Below, in pieces: positions 36,335-46,392 of a stretch of 64,000 nucleotides of DNA. Under the pieces are notes generated by a model. It was not told the DNA's origin. It worked only from the letters and a program-made list of their open reading frames with translations, and did no database searches. Made by a program: the position numbers and the translations under genes. This DNA is from Tritrichomonas musculus. Lineage: Eukaryota > Parabasalia > Tritrichomonadida > Tritrichomonadidae. The stretch spans positions 7,688,001 to 7,752,000 of the forward strand of contig JAPFFF010000001.1 in NCBI GenBank assembly GCA_039105265.1, in the 5' to 3' direction. Each line of letters opens with the position of its first letter. Position 1 is the first letter of the stretch.

Positions 36335-39202
36335 TTATTTTTGAAATGCATCAAGAGTATATCCATTGATGATTTCAAGAGGAGACACTTTTTCAGTTTT
36401 AATATTTGCCAAAAATTCCTCCCTTTCACGATCTTTTGAAAAGAAAAATGAAGGATTTATAAGAGCAGTAAATTGAAATATTGCCATTGCAATCGAAGAT
36501 GCTAAATTTTCTGTACTAACCATTCTTTCATCGTAAACATCACAGTAAAATAAAGGTTCTGTGCAAATACACTTAATCAAATAAAATGCAGAATCATATG
36601 GTTTGACAAAGAAGAGGAGTTTGCATCTTGGAATTGATTTATGATTATAATTGAAGTTAAGTGAGCATTCATTAAAAACAATACCCACAAAACCATCATT
36701 TTCAAATTTTTGTGAATATAAAATATCTATTAAGCCAAGCTTCGATTCAGGAACTTGTTCTTTTTCATTCAATGGACCTAATAACGCTATAAAACGTTTG
36801 AAAAGCGGCGTTTGCTCTTGCGAGTCTGTGAATCCAGAAGATGTTGTATGGAATAGAGGAACTTTAAGAATTGGGACAACATCAATTTTGTCGAAATTAT
36901 TTAGAATTTCATTTGAATTTTCAAGAATTTTCATGACGTTCAATGATAATTGGGTTTGAATCAAGAAATCTATAGCTTTATGTCTCAATCTATGCTTTTC
37001 AGAATACATTGAAATATAAGATTTTTGATCATGATTAGATGGTTCATCAAAAGTTTCATCCAAAGTCTTTGAATTCTTGATCTGCTCTTCAGTCTTTATA
37101 ACATCATGATAAGGGGATTCATAATTAGATTTAATAATATTATACTGGATAGGAATTACTTTCTTCAGATCCCCTTCAACTTTTTGAGAAGAATATGATC
37201 GTTCATCTTCAATATCTTGAAGTTCCCAAATGAAAAATCCTCTTCTTTCGCGAACGTGAATGACAAATTTTTCTTCTCTCTTTTCATCGCCATAAATTGT
37301 TATTAATGATTTATCGCCAGACATGAAAGATGCGAGATTCTTTGATACATCGATCTTTTGGATGTTTCTATCGACAGGACGACCACATATTACCCTTGAA
37401 ATGTCATCAATATTTATATTTTCATTTTTATTAAGCCTATAAAGGAAATTAGTCAATTTATTTTGAAAATCTGATTTGAAGATTGAATTATTCCATCGAG
37501 CTAATGAAGAAAGCATGATGAAGAATGCACTAATAAGATTTGGATAAACATTCAAAGTAGAGGTAAAATCAAGTAAAATCATGATTAATTCGTCAACTTT
37601 TTTCATTTTGATGAATGGTGGTGCTGATGCAATTAATAAACAAATCATGACAATGAAATCGATTGAAGAATAATTCAAATCTGAACTTGCATTCATATTT
37701 AATCCAATATTTGAGTTACTTCCACTACTTTTAATGGCTTGACTGCATTCTTCAGTAATCATTTTAATATTCGATACAAATTCAGAAGGTCTTTGTCGGA
37801 GAACAGCAGAAAGAAGAGCTATTTTTGCCTTCTGATTTTTGGACTTCTTAAGAAAATCATCAATAGTCTTCTTACTTATTTTCTTTCGTTCTGAAATTTC
37901 ACATAATAATGTTGAATATGAAAACCAGAAATCCATACAATTTGGTTCTGATGGTGTATATGTATCAAGGGCTTCAGCAAATTGATCAATTATATCATTA
38001 GAAATAAATTGTCTGAGAAGATGATGTCCATTTCGCATAACTGTTTTCTTCAATTGCGAATTATCTTTTTTAAGAATAACCATAAGAGTTGAAAGTAGAA
38101 CCTTTGACCATTCTGAATCAATTTCCCAGTTTCCTGCAATGTTCATTAATACTTTTACTAAAACTGTTTGAAATGATAATAACTCATCTGAAAAAGTTGC
38201 AAAGCACCAATGCCCAAAAAGCTTGAAGAAAAATGTTGATGGAGGTAATGGTGTATATAAATCTTTTGTTTGATTATTTGCAAAATCGGTCATTATTTTA
38301 GCAAGACTCTGAATGAGATCTGATAGTATTGAAAACAATTTTGTGCTACTAAGAATTCTGGGGAGACTTATACAATATATAAATTGGTGAAGATGAAATC
38401 CAGTTAGGTTCAATTTCTTCTGATAATCGGGCTTAGTTTGCTCTTTTTCATCATATAAATCATTAAGCAAAATATTAAAAATGCTCTGCAATTTAGAAAT
38501 CCATGCCTTTAGAAATGTTTCATTGGAACTCCATACTTCACAAAATTCGAAAAAGACAGACCAAATTGTTTTCGAAATCAACTTGCTATTTAGGATAATT
38601 TCAAATAAAAGCATAAAGCATTTTGTTAATAAAGATTTACTCGTTGTATCTGATGTATGCGTCATTTTTTTTTCGTTGTTGAGAAGAAAATCAGCTGATC
38701 CAATCAAAACTCGAATGAGGACATTCCATGTTTCGTCATTAAAACGATCATGTAAATGACTTTGATAATATTTGAGATCGTCAAAAAGTTTAAATATCAA
38801 ATCATTTCTAATTTTTGGAGTTGAATCATCATCTCTATATTGAAGAATTTGAGATAAATATATAAAAATATGTTGTGCGTATGCATTCCATACTTTATCA
38901 TCTTTGAAAAAATTTGGATTATTAAGCCAATAATGAAAAATAGTCATTGAGCTAACAAGCGATTTATGAAATAAAGTTGATAATGATAAACAATACGCGA
39001 CACATTGCATGGTCCAATCGATTGTAAATGTAGTATTAAGTTCAGGTATTGCTCCTTCTTCGGTGAAACTTGTTACAATTGTAACTGCAACAGTTGAGGC
39101 AACATCTTTTGAAAAAATTGGTAGCACTTCTTCCCCATCATTTGGTTTTAAAACGCCACATTTCCAAAGATGCTGTAGAATTAAAGTTGTTTTTGATGTC
39201 AT
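36335..39202 (-). CDS. Rap/Ral-GAP domain protein (tuberin/RalGAP-like)
   Basis: The 955-aa protein has a long helical N-terminal region (residues 1-650) resembling the HEAT-like scaffolds of RalGAP-alpha and tuberin. A C-terminal Rap-GAP domain follows at about 770-930: FKRFIALLGPLNE, then ENDGFVGIVFNECSLNFNYN, then LFFVKP...LASSIAMAIFQF. The Asn of the END segment sits where the catalytic Asn thumb of Rap/RalGAPs lies (IGND-x-V-x-IVFNE), so activity is plausible. Such proteins accelerate GTP hydrolysis on Rap, Ral or Rheb. Which GTPase is the target cannot be told from sequence. An AACTTTTTAC motif lies about 50 bp upstream. Confidence 0.8.
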   Translation of the reverse strand: MTSKTTLILQHLWKCGVLKPNDGEEVLPIFSKDVASTVAVTIVTSFTEEGAIPELNTTFTIDWTMQCVAYCLSLSTLFHKSLVSSMTIFHYWLNNPNFFKDDKVWNAYAQHIFIYLSQILQYRDDDSTPKIRNDLIFKLFDDLKYYQSHLHDRFNDETWNVLIRVLIGSADFLLNNEKKMTHTSDTTSKSLLTKCFMLLFEIILNSKLISKTIWSVFFEFCEVWSSNETFLKAWISKLQSIFNILLNDLYDEKEQTKPDYQKKLNLTGFHLHQFIYCISLPRILSSTKLFSILSDLIQSLAKIMTDFANNQTKDLYTPLPPSTFFFKLFGHWCFATFSDELLSFQTVLVKVLMNIAGNWEIDSEWSKVLLSTLMVILKKDNSQLKKTVMRNGHHLLRQFISNDIIDQFAEALDTYTPSEPNCMDFWFSYSTLLCEISERKKISKKTIDDFLKKSKNQKAKIALLSAVLRQRPSEFVSNIKMITEECSQAIKSSGSNSNIGLNMNASSDLNYSSIDFIVMICLLIASAPPFIKMKKVDELIMILLDFTSTLNVYPNLISAFFIMLSSLARWNNSIFKSDFQNKLTNFLYRLNKNENINIDDISRVICGRPVDRNIQKIDVSKNLASFMSGDKSLITIYGDEKREEKFVIHVRERRGFFIWELQDIEDERSYSSQKVEGDLKKVIPIQYNIIKSNYESPYHDVIKTEEQIKNSKTLDETFDEPSNHDQKSYISMYSEKHRLRHKAIDFLIQTQLSLNVMKILENSNEILNNFDKIDVVPILKVPLFHTTSSGFTDSQEQTPLFKRFIALLGPLNEKEQVPESKLGLIDILYSQKFENDGFVGIVFNECSLNFNYNHKSIPRCKLLFFVKPYDSAFYLIKCICTEPLFYCDVYDERMVSTENLASSIAMAIFQFTALINPSFFFSKDREREEFLANIKTEKVSPLEIINGYTLDAFQK

Positions 39203-39266
39203 TTGATTAAAAAAATATAACCATTTTATTTTGAAAAAAAATTTGATTGTAAAAAGTTGGTGCTTG

Positions 39267-39270
<4 letters not shown>

Positions 39271-39300
<30 letters not shown>
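39271..39300. repeat. A30 homopolymer between two genes
   Basis: Thirty consecutive A bases between the start of the Rap-GAP gene and the stop of the TFIIIC gene. Similar runs occur at 13230, 27788, 32612 and 33329, always in spacers. Confidence 0.95.
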
Positions 39301-39304
<4 letters not shown>

Positions 39305-39391
39305 CATATTATTTGTGCTGCTTAATTAACATGCAGAATTAATTTTTTTAAAAAAAAAAGAAAGAAGAAAAAATTACACCAATATTTTTAA

Positions 39392-40780
39392 TTAACATAA
39401 TATCGAATCAAATTCTATAGAGCATGATTTGGAAGTTATAATATCTACAAGATCGAATAAACTTTCTTCACTTGCAGATTCGTCATGCTCAAGATGAGGT
39501 TGAGCATCACTGAGAAATTCAAAGTCAAATGAGTCAAATGTGGTTGTTTTTGTTTTATAAACATCTAACTCTTTTTGAATTTGATCTGCAGAAACAATAT
39601 CTGACATGATAACCAATGGTGATTTACTTTTGTCGATAATCATTCTTTGTAATTTGAGAAGAGCAAACTTTCGAATTGTATCTATAACATTTGTCGAATA
39701 CCATCCAGAAGTGAATGAAAAGGTATCCTCCGTTTCACTGAGCAACTCCTCTAGAAAAGGATTATTATTATTACTTTGGCTTAGATCAAAGAGTTGGAAT
39801 GCATAAACTAATCGTTCTGGAATTGCAGTGATCTTTGAAATACCAGCAGGAAGTGAAGAAATTTTCTGAGATATGAGCCTATTTGATTTACGAGTAGGCT
39901 GCATAATTTCATCTGCATATTGCCATTCTTTAAGTGAAAGAAGAACAGTTTGATATAGTGCGTATTGATTTGTTAATACAGGATTGACTCCATATCTGAC
40001 CCAGCAATTTTGAAATGGTCCATTTCTGATGTGGTATGCAACTACAGCTAAATTATGAAATATCTGTGGATTCTGTTGGTTCATTTCAAGTATATCTACT
40101 TTCTGAAGTTCTATAAGATGATCGTAAATTGCAAGGATTGTCCATATTGGTCTTTCGTCAAACATCTCTTCAAATATTTCGACAAGTTCTTTCACGACAT
40201 CAGATTGAATTGGTGGAGGCTTTGGAGCATTTTCAGGTGAGCAAAGATCATTTTGATTAATGATCCAAGAACATTCATCTTTTTTCCAAAGTTTAACACT
40301 TTCTTGCTGTTTTGAAGAAAATATTCTTCTTTGTATATAGTAAGCATCATAATTATAATTATGAATGAAAACTGGTGGTGGTAGATATAAGAAATTTTGT
40401 GGTGGCGGATTATTAACAGTTGGTTCATTTAATGTGGTAGAAAGAGAAGGAAGAAATTGAAAATCGCTCGGTTTTCCAAATGATATTGATTGGCTAGTTG
40501 TTCCCAAATATTGAGGAATTAGTTCTTGAGCTATTAGAGTTTTTTGTCCATCTATCATTTTGTATTGGCGAACAACTCTGATTCTTATAATAACGCATGG
40601 ATCTATTTTTGATGTAGATTCAATTGAATGAGCAAGAGGATCGTTTGGACGAAAAGTAATTCTTAAATTTGGATCTTTAGCAGAACATTGTTCAAATATT
40701 GCTTTTGAACCACCAAGCATTGCGATTGCTTTATCATTATTTTTAACATAACCAGGAAAAACAATTCTTGAGATTTTCAT
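39392..40780 (-). CDS. GTF3C5: TFIIIC subunit, GTF3C5/Tfc1 (tau95) family
   Basis: The 462-aa protein starts with the family's N-terminal signature: VFPGYVKNNDKAIAMLGG, then LRITFRPNDPLAHSI (family: V.YPG.V.N..KMLETLGG, LRFRPxDPYSH). The C-terminal DNA-binding part shows DERPIWTILAIYDHL and VAYHIRNGPFQNCWVRYGVNP (family: F..RP.WSR.AL..., YYF..GPWR..W.R.GxDPR). The middle is a Pro-rich linker and the tail is acidic, as in yeast tau95. It acts in the nucleus in Pol III promoter recognition (A-box side). ACCGTTAAATTT lies about 60 bp upstream. Confidence 0.88.
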   Translation of the reverse strand: MKISRIVFPGYVKNNDKAIAMLGGSKAIFEQCSAKDPNLRITFRPNDPLAHSIESTSKIDPCVIIRIRVVRQYKMIDGQKTLIAQELIPQYLGTTSQSISFGKPSDFQFLPSLSTTLNEPTVNNPPPQNFLYLPPPVFIHNYNYDAYYIQRRIFSSKQQESVKLWKKDECSWIINQNDLCSPENAPKPPPIQSDVVKELVEIFEEMFDERPIWTILAIYDHLIELQKVDILEMNQQNPQIFHNLAVVAYHIRNGPFQNCWVRYGVNPVLTNQYALYQTVLLSLKEWQYADEIMQPTRKSNRLISQKISSLPAGISKITAIPERLVYAFQLFDLSQSNNNNPFLEELLSETEDTFSFTSGWYSTNVIDTIRKFALLKLQRMIIDKSKSPLVIMSDIVSADQIQKELDVYKTKTTTFDSFDFEFLSDAQPHLEHDESASEESLFDLVDIITSKSCSIEFDSILC

Positions 40781-41025
40781 TTACGAAATGTTATTTATTT
40801 TTTTTTTTTCAATACTTTATTTAACGAATTGAAATTTAACGGTCATTTTTAACGTAAATCTCTTTTTTTAATGTAAATGAAAGTACATAAATGATAATAG
40901 AAAACTTATAAGCAAATATATTTTTCAAACAACACACACACAAAAAAAATATCCACTATTTATTAATAACATATAAACTTCAATTTAATTCTCTTAATAA
41001 TTAATAACAATAGAAACCTAAGATC

Positions 41026-44000
41026 TCAATTATTTGAATTCGCATATCCAGTAACAACATAAGTATGATACATTTTTCCTTTAACATCGACGTCACCTCT
41101 TTCTTTAGTTACAAAATAATTATATACCCCTAAGTCATAGACGTGCTGAGGGATATGAACGTTCATTGGAACTCCGTGATGTTCCATCATTGCTCCCAAG
41201 TTGATATCTGGTCCCAAGATATCGAATGTAGGTTTTTCGATACCTAATACGCCAGCCACGATCGGTCCGCCAGTATTACAACCAACGCGAATTCTCAACG
41301 TTTCATGCAATTCAACGTTTACTCTTTCCACGCATTTAATAGCTTCGAGTCCGAATGTAATTGCCTGTCTTGCATGTTCGGCCGGCTGATTAACTTCGTC
41401 AAATATTCCGCCCGCGCACATATAACAATCACCGATACATTTAATTTTTGTCATTTTATCCAATTTTTTCAACGCTGTATCGAAATATAAGAAAAGTTTA
41501 TTCAAAGTAGACATGATGTAAGCCGCCTTATTAGCGCCGCACCAAGGCGTGAAAGAGACGATATCCATGAAGACGATAGAAGCAGACTGTACTGAAAAGC
41601 AAATATTTGTTTCGCCTTTTTGAAGCTGCTTCACAATTATTGGCGGCAAAATCATTCCTAGCAAGTTTTCATTTTTGGCATTTTCTTCTTTTAGCAAAGT
41701 CCTGGCAACGACGGTTGATGTCATATCTTTCATTGACAAGACCAAGATGGCCAGGCCTTCTGAATTGACTGGCTTAATTTGAACTTCGCCTGTAGCTGAG
41801 ATTGCTGTCATTGAAAGCAACAAAGTTACAGGTTCGTTATTTTTCATTGCTTCAACTTCTGCTTCAATTGAAGGCGATCTCATGCAGTTCATCATTCCGT
41901 CAACCGCCTGATAGAACGAGCGAAGAGAAGCTTCTTGTCCTTGAGGAGATGTGAATAAGTCTTTCAACGACATTCCAATGATTTTGTGAGGATCTTTTCC
42001 AATGACGTTTGTCACTGAATTATTCGCACTTCGAATAATCAAGTCATTTGACATGAAAATGACACCATCTAGCAAGTGAGAAACTATTGATTCGTAAAAG
42101 TTTGATTTCTCTTCGGTTTCATCTGTTTCGTTTCTCGAAAAGTCATTTGAAAGTATCTTCAATATGACTTTCGATTGAAGAACAGCATTCGGATCGCAGA
42201 AAAGAAGGAGTTTCAATGTCCATTGAGCTGTTTCGCCGATTCTTTGGTAGAATGGAATGACAATCATTCCGCAAATGATCATTACAGCTACAAAGACGAT
42301 CAATGGTATCATGAATTCAGATGAACGATAAGTTGTGCAACGGTTATTAACGGCCTTATCCAAAGCAGTAAAAGAAGGCAAAACATACTGTTCAAAAGAA
42401 GAGTCCAACAGCCAAACCGTTGCCAGACTGAACTTTTTGTGAGTAGGATAATAATAGCCAAGATCTTGTAAGTTAATGACCATTATTGAAAACATTCTAT
42501 TTACGAATTCTATGCCAATGTCATAACTACATAATTCAAGAACTGCGATATCTTCTTGCGGAATGATATAATCTTGTTTTTTATGATTACTTAATATATT
42601 TATTAATGAATCACCAACAATTGTTATTCCATTCGATCTCATTTCTTTGGATCCAAAACGTAAAATATGTGAAGATTCAGAAACTTTTGAAATAAACTCA
42701 TCTGATATGTTTCTTAAGTTTTCATATTCATCTGGATATTTGTCATATGGGAAAGGTACATAATTTTTGATTTTCGAAAGATCACCTGTGTAATATAATG
42801 AGTTCCGATACAATGAAATTAAAATAATCATGAATAAGTTATGAACTGATGTGATTTCGTGATATAAAGGTGCAAGTTGAATGAGGTCATCGTTATGAAC
42901 TTTCGGTGTAATTATTAAGAAGACAATACTTAAAATGCTGACTATTGAAAAGATGGCAAAAACAACAATGATTTTCCATGATCTTCCAAGCCATCCGAAG
43001 CCATGATCAACTGATGTTGAAAGAAGACGAAGTGCGTTTTCTTCTTGTGCATTACTAGCTGTTAATACATTGTCATTTGTTTGATTTTCTTTGCCTGACT
43101 GAGCATTCAATTGTTGTACAATTGATGACACTGCTGCTTTTGGTATTGCTTTAAATGACTTGAACAATTGACGCTTTTCTATCTCCATTTGATAAGTTAA
43201 AAAGAAAACTAAACAAACAACAATTATAAAGCCAGGAATAGTCGAACAAATGACCATTATTTCTGTGTTTTTAGTATGGCCATCCATCATTTTCTGAAGT
43301 GATTTAATCATGATTAAATCAAATGAATCATATTGTTTATAAAATTCAGGTGAATTCTTAAGAATTGCCCAAAATCCAGTTGTATCTAAAAGTTCTTCTA
43401 CATTTGATTTCGTTGCAATTTGAATTGCAGTTCCTTGAGTATAAGTAACAATATGTTCCAACGAAGCATTCATGTAGCTATAATTACTAATTTCAACATA
43501 ACTTCTTGTGTAAAATTTACTATTAAAAATGTAATTTAAAGGTTCATTGAAATAACCAGAGGAAGCAAATTGAGGAAGTTCGTCATTGAAATAATTAAGG
43601 ACAACTCTTAAATTTTCAACGTTATTTAAAAGTGCTTCTTGATCAGGAATGAGTAAATTATATGTTTTTTTATCGTCAAAGATATGATTTAATTCTTTTG
43701 ATTTGAAGATAGTGTCCCATTTATCTATGAAAGGCGAAGAATAATTCAATGCACTCAACACGTATTGAAATGTGTAATAAACAACATGAGACATGTAAAG
43801 ATTGATTAAAGCAGAAGACTTAAGAATATTCAATGATTTTTCGTCTACTTTCATCTTGAGATAAGTAACAATGAGTTCTGGAATAATAATGATTGGCATC
43901 ACTATGCAAAGAGAGAAAATAATAAGAATTGGTCCATATCTTGTAGTTGGCAATTTAACTGAATTGACCATTGATTCAATGTATCTTCTTTGTGTCTTTA

Positions 44001-45891
44001 GCTCATCTTCTGTGTCGTTAAAGTCGCCAATGGCAGCAATTCCAGAGACTGATGATGCATAAGAATGTGAATCACTTACATGGCTCTTCTCTGGTCGTGC
44101 TATTGCTGAATGCTGCTCTTCTGTAGGCAATGTAGAAATGTGTCTAATGGCAAAATAGTAGCTTCTTTCAGTTCGTGTCCAAGCGCCGCTTCTTAAGAGA
44201 AGATAAACTTTATGTTTCTCATTTGCTTCTTTTTCATTGCACATGATGTCTTGCAAATAAGTTGAGAATGCTGATGCTACATAAGGATTGTTTGGATAAA
44301 CAAGACAAAGTTGATTATATTCGCGTAAGATTTCTTCTTCATTTCGTTTCAGTTGAATTGATAAATTTTCAAGTTCAACAACATTGCCTCTAATTACACA
44401 TTCCCATGTGTATCGCATTAATCCTCTGCACTTTTCTGTCTTGTCTTGGATTTTACACAATGTTTTCTTCAATGACTTTGAAAGTCCTCTTTCTCTATGC
44501 TGAAGAAGAGATCGAACTTGGAACAAGACATATTTCAATTCAAGTGAGCCATGTTTCATGTGCTTCAATGATTGTGTCACGATGTGGAGAGCATTGGACT
44601 CGGTTGAATAAATGGCTGCATATCGCGCATACATTAGAACAATGCCATAATCATATGGATACTTTTTGAGAGCCAATTCAAAAAGTTTCCATGTGTGACA
44701 TAACGGATGTCCGTTATCAAATCCATAACGCAAAAGTGCAATAATTTTTGTATACGAAAGTGTATCAATTAAGCTTTCATCATCAGAAACTTGATTGATG
44801 AGCTCAACCGTTTTTGCCATCACTTTTTGATAGACTTTTTCTAAGGCAAAAAATAAAATCGAAACTAAAACGAGAAAAACTAAAATTATGACTTCTGAAC
44901 CATCAATGTTTTCATAACTTAGAATAGGCAAGACTATCACAAAGGCTAAAAAAATGATTGAAAATGCCTGTGACATGTACATTGAACGTATGTTGGCCCA
45001 TAAATGTTGTTTAAATGACATGTAAATTAAAAAAACGGTTGGAAAAATTGTGATAATGGACATAATGAGACCTGTTAAACTACTTCGCATGCCACCAAGA
45101 GTCGTTAGGAAGAAAATTAAAATATAGGAATGATTGTACAATAAGGAAAACTTGGAATACATGATATGCGTCACTTGTGGTCGAAATGTTAATGATGGCG
45201 AAACTAAAAATGATTGGAAAACAACAAGAAATGATAAAAATATAAACCCAAGTATTAAATTAACGATGTGGAGAACTCTTTCGTCATTTTCAATAATGTA
45301 ATGAACGTCTCTTCCAATATGTGATGATATCATATTGATTAAATATGGCTGAAGAACATTTAAATGAATAGTAATGGCACTTACAAAAACAGATTGAACT
45401 TTTGACATTTTCAAAAAGATATAAAGATTTGAAAAAAAAAATATGTAAAAAAGTAATAATAATGCATATATGACAAATGTAACTATAAAATGTGTAATTG
45501 AATTAACTGACGTTGGACAAATGACTGAAATAACTGAACAAACATTAAAAATACGACCTAATAATTTGTTACGAGGCCATAAAACTTGATCAAATGGAAA
45601 GAACGCCATAATACACTGTTGAACAAATATAACTAATCGGAAAATATCGGTTAAAAAATGATATGATGGAGCCATTGTATAAATATAATCAAAATATCTA
45701 AACAAATTATCTCTAAAGTCTTTGAGCACAGATCGTTTAATTAAACCTTGATATTTTTGATGGTGAGTCATTTCTGCTGTAGAATCATTTTCTGAATTAT
45801 TCTCTGTCGATTTCTTCATTTGATTTATAAGATGAATTATTTTCTGAATGCTCACAAATTTGAATAGAATAAGATTAAATTTATCAAGCAT
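41026..45891 (-). CDS. Receptor-type class III nucleotidyl cyclase (adenylyl type)
   Basis: The 1621-aa protein has an N-terminal bundle of membrane spans (about residues 60-360), a cytosolic helical region, further spans flanking two long extracellular-type loops (about 640-1200), a PAS domain (about 1250-1330: LLDGVIFMSNDLIIRSANNSVT), and a C-terminal cyclase domain (about 1415-1590). Metal-binding Asp residues are present (FMDIVSFT; IKCIGDCYM). Lys in KIKCIGD and Asp in FDILG occupy the purine-selecting positions and favour ATP over GTP. The transition-state Asn is kept (DINLGAMM), but the usual Arg four residues on is Met. An alternative start is the Met at codon 25. Multidomain membrane cyclases of this build are a known expanded family in trichomonads. 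Confidence 0.9.
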   Translation of the reverse strand: MLDKFNLILFKFVSIQKIIHLINQMKKSTENNSENDSTAEMTHHQKYQGLIKRSVLKDFRDNLFRYFDYIYTMAPSYHFLTDIFRLVIFVQQCIMAFFPFDQVLWPRNKLLGRIFNVCSVISVICPTSVNSITHFIVTFVIYALLLLFYIFFFSNLYIFLKMSKVQSVFVSAITIHLNVLQPYLINMISSHIGRDVHYIIENDERVLHIVNLILGFIFLSFLVVFQSFLVSPSLTFRPQVTHIMYSKFSLLYNHSYILIFFLTTLGGMRSSLTGLIMSIITIFPTVFLIYMSFKQHLWANIRSMYMSQAFSIIFLAFVIVLPILSYENIDGSEVIILVFLVLVSILFFALEKVYQKVMAKTVELINQVSDDESLIDTLSYTKIIALLRYGFDNGHPLCHTWKLFELALKKYPYDYGIVLMYARYAAIYSTESNALHIVTQSLKHMKHGSLELKYVLFQVRSLLQHRERGLSKSLKKTLCKIQDKTEKCRGLMRYTWECVIRGNVVELENLSIQLKRNEEEILREYNQLCLVYPNNPYVASAFSTYLQDIMCNEKEANEKHKVYLLLRSGAWTRTERSYYFAIRHISTLPTEEQHSAIARPEKSHVSDSHSYASSVSGIAAIGDFNDTEDELKTQRRYIESMVNSVKLPTTRYGPILIIFSLCIVMPIIIIPELIVTYLKMKVDEKSLNILKSSALINLYMSHVVYYTFQYVLSALNYSSPFIDKWDTIFKSKELNHIFDDKKTYNLLIPDQEALLNNVENLRVVLNYFNDELPQFASSGYFNEPLNYIFNSKFYTRSYVEISNYSYMNASLEHIVTYTQGTAIQIATKSNVEELLDTTGFWAILKNSPEFYKQYDSFDLIMIKSLQKMMDGHTKNTEIMVICSTIPGFIIVVCLVFFLTYQMEIEKRQLFKSFKAIPKAAVSSIVQQLNAQSGKENQTNDNVLTASNAQEENALRLLSTSVDHGFGWLGRSWKIIVVFAIFSIVSILSIVFLIITPKVHNDDLIQLAPLYHEITSVHNLFMIILISLYRNSLYYTGDLSKIKNYVPFPYDKYPDEYENLRNISDEFISKVSESSHILRFGSKEMRSNGITIVGDSLINILSNHKKQDYIIPQEDIAVLELCSYDIGIEFVNRMFSIMVINLQDLGYYYPTHKKFSLATVWLLDSSFEQYVLPSFTALDKAVNNRCTTYRSSEFMIPLIVFVAVMIICGMIVIPFYQRIGETAQWTLKLLLFCDPNAVLQSKVILKILSNDFSRNETDETEEKSNFYESIVSHLLDGVIFMSNDLIIRSANNSVTNVIGKDPHKIIGMSLKDLFTSPQGQEASLRSFYQAVDGMMNCMRSPSIEAEVEAMKNNEPVTLLLSMTAISATGEVQIKPVNSEGLAILVLSMKDMTSTVVARTLLKEENAKNENLLGMILPPIIVKQLQKGETNICFSVQSASIVFMDIVSFTPWCGANKAAYIMSTLNKLFLYFDTALKKLDKMTKIKCIGDCYMCAGGIFDEVNQPAEHARQAITFGLEAIKCVERVNVELHETLRIRVGCNTGGPIVAGVLGIEKPTFDILGPDINLGAMMEHHGVPMNVHIPQHVYDLGVYNYFVTKERGDVDVKGKMYHTYVVTGYANSNN

Positions 45892-46364
45892 AATATTCCA
45901 TTATAATAGAGTTCTTATTGACATATGATCCAAAAAAAAGGGATAAAATCATTATATTAAAATATTAATTCAATATTCTTCTAATTCAATTTTTCTATTA
46001 TGGTTAAAGGAGAACGAAGACGGTTTTTTTTGTACGTTAAAAAATATATTAAAATGATTTTATATAATTAATTAATAGTCATTTTTTCGATATTTGTTAA
46101 TATTAATATTTTTTAATCATATTTAAATGAATTTGCATTATTATAAATACATTTATTGTTCAAATAATGGAAATTATATGTTATCAGTATCTGATTTTGA
46201 TAAATAGGTATGTGAAATTAAGAAATCGTTTATATAAAAGATTAGTGATGGTATTATAACCCAATTGACCCTGCCAGAAAAGAAATTCAGCGTATGAATT
46301 TTTATTTATTTTATAAGAAAGAAAAAATAATGGGTCAAATCCTAGTGAACCCGAGTTCTAAAAA
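45892..46364. other. Spacer left of the MULE block
   Basis: It contains a 35-bp segment at 46006-46040 (AAAGGAGAACGAAGACGG, T-run, GTACGTTAA) related to segments at 28069 and, inverted, 60583. It also contains AT-rich sequence leading into the 28-bp inverted repeat; the left repeat's similarity to the right one extends about 25 bp outward, to about 46340. Confidence 0.5.
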
Positions 46365-46392
46365 AATATCAGCACCCCCCTCTCAAAAAGTT
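46365..46392 (+). repeat. 28-bp inverted repeat, left copy
   Basis: It contains ATCAGCACCCCCCTCTC followed by AAAAAGTT and is exactly complementary to 59309-59336. Read on the minus strand it starts AACTTTTTGAGAGG, resembling the ACTTTTTGA promoter motif of cellular genes and facing outward. Confidence 0.95.
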
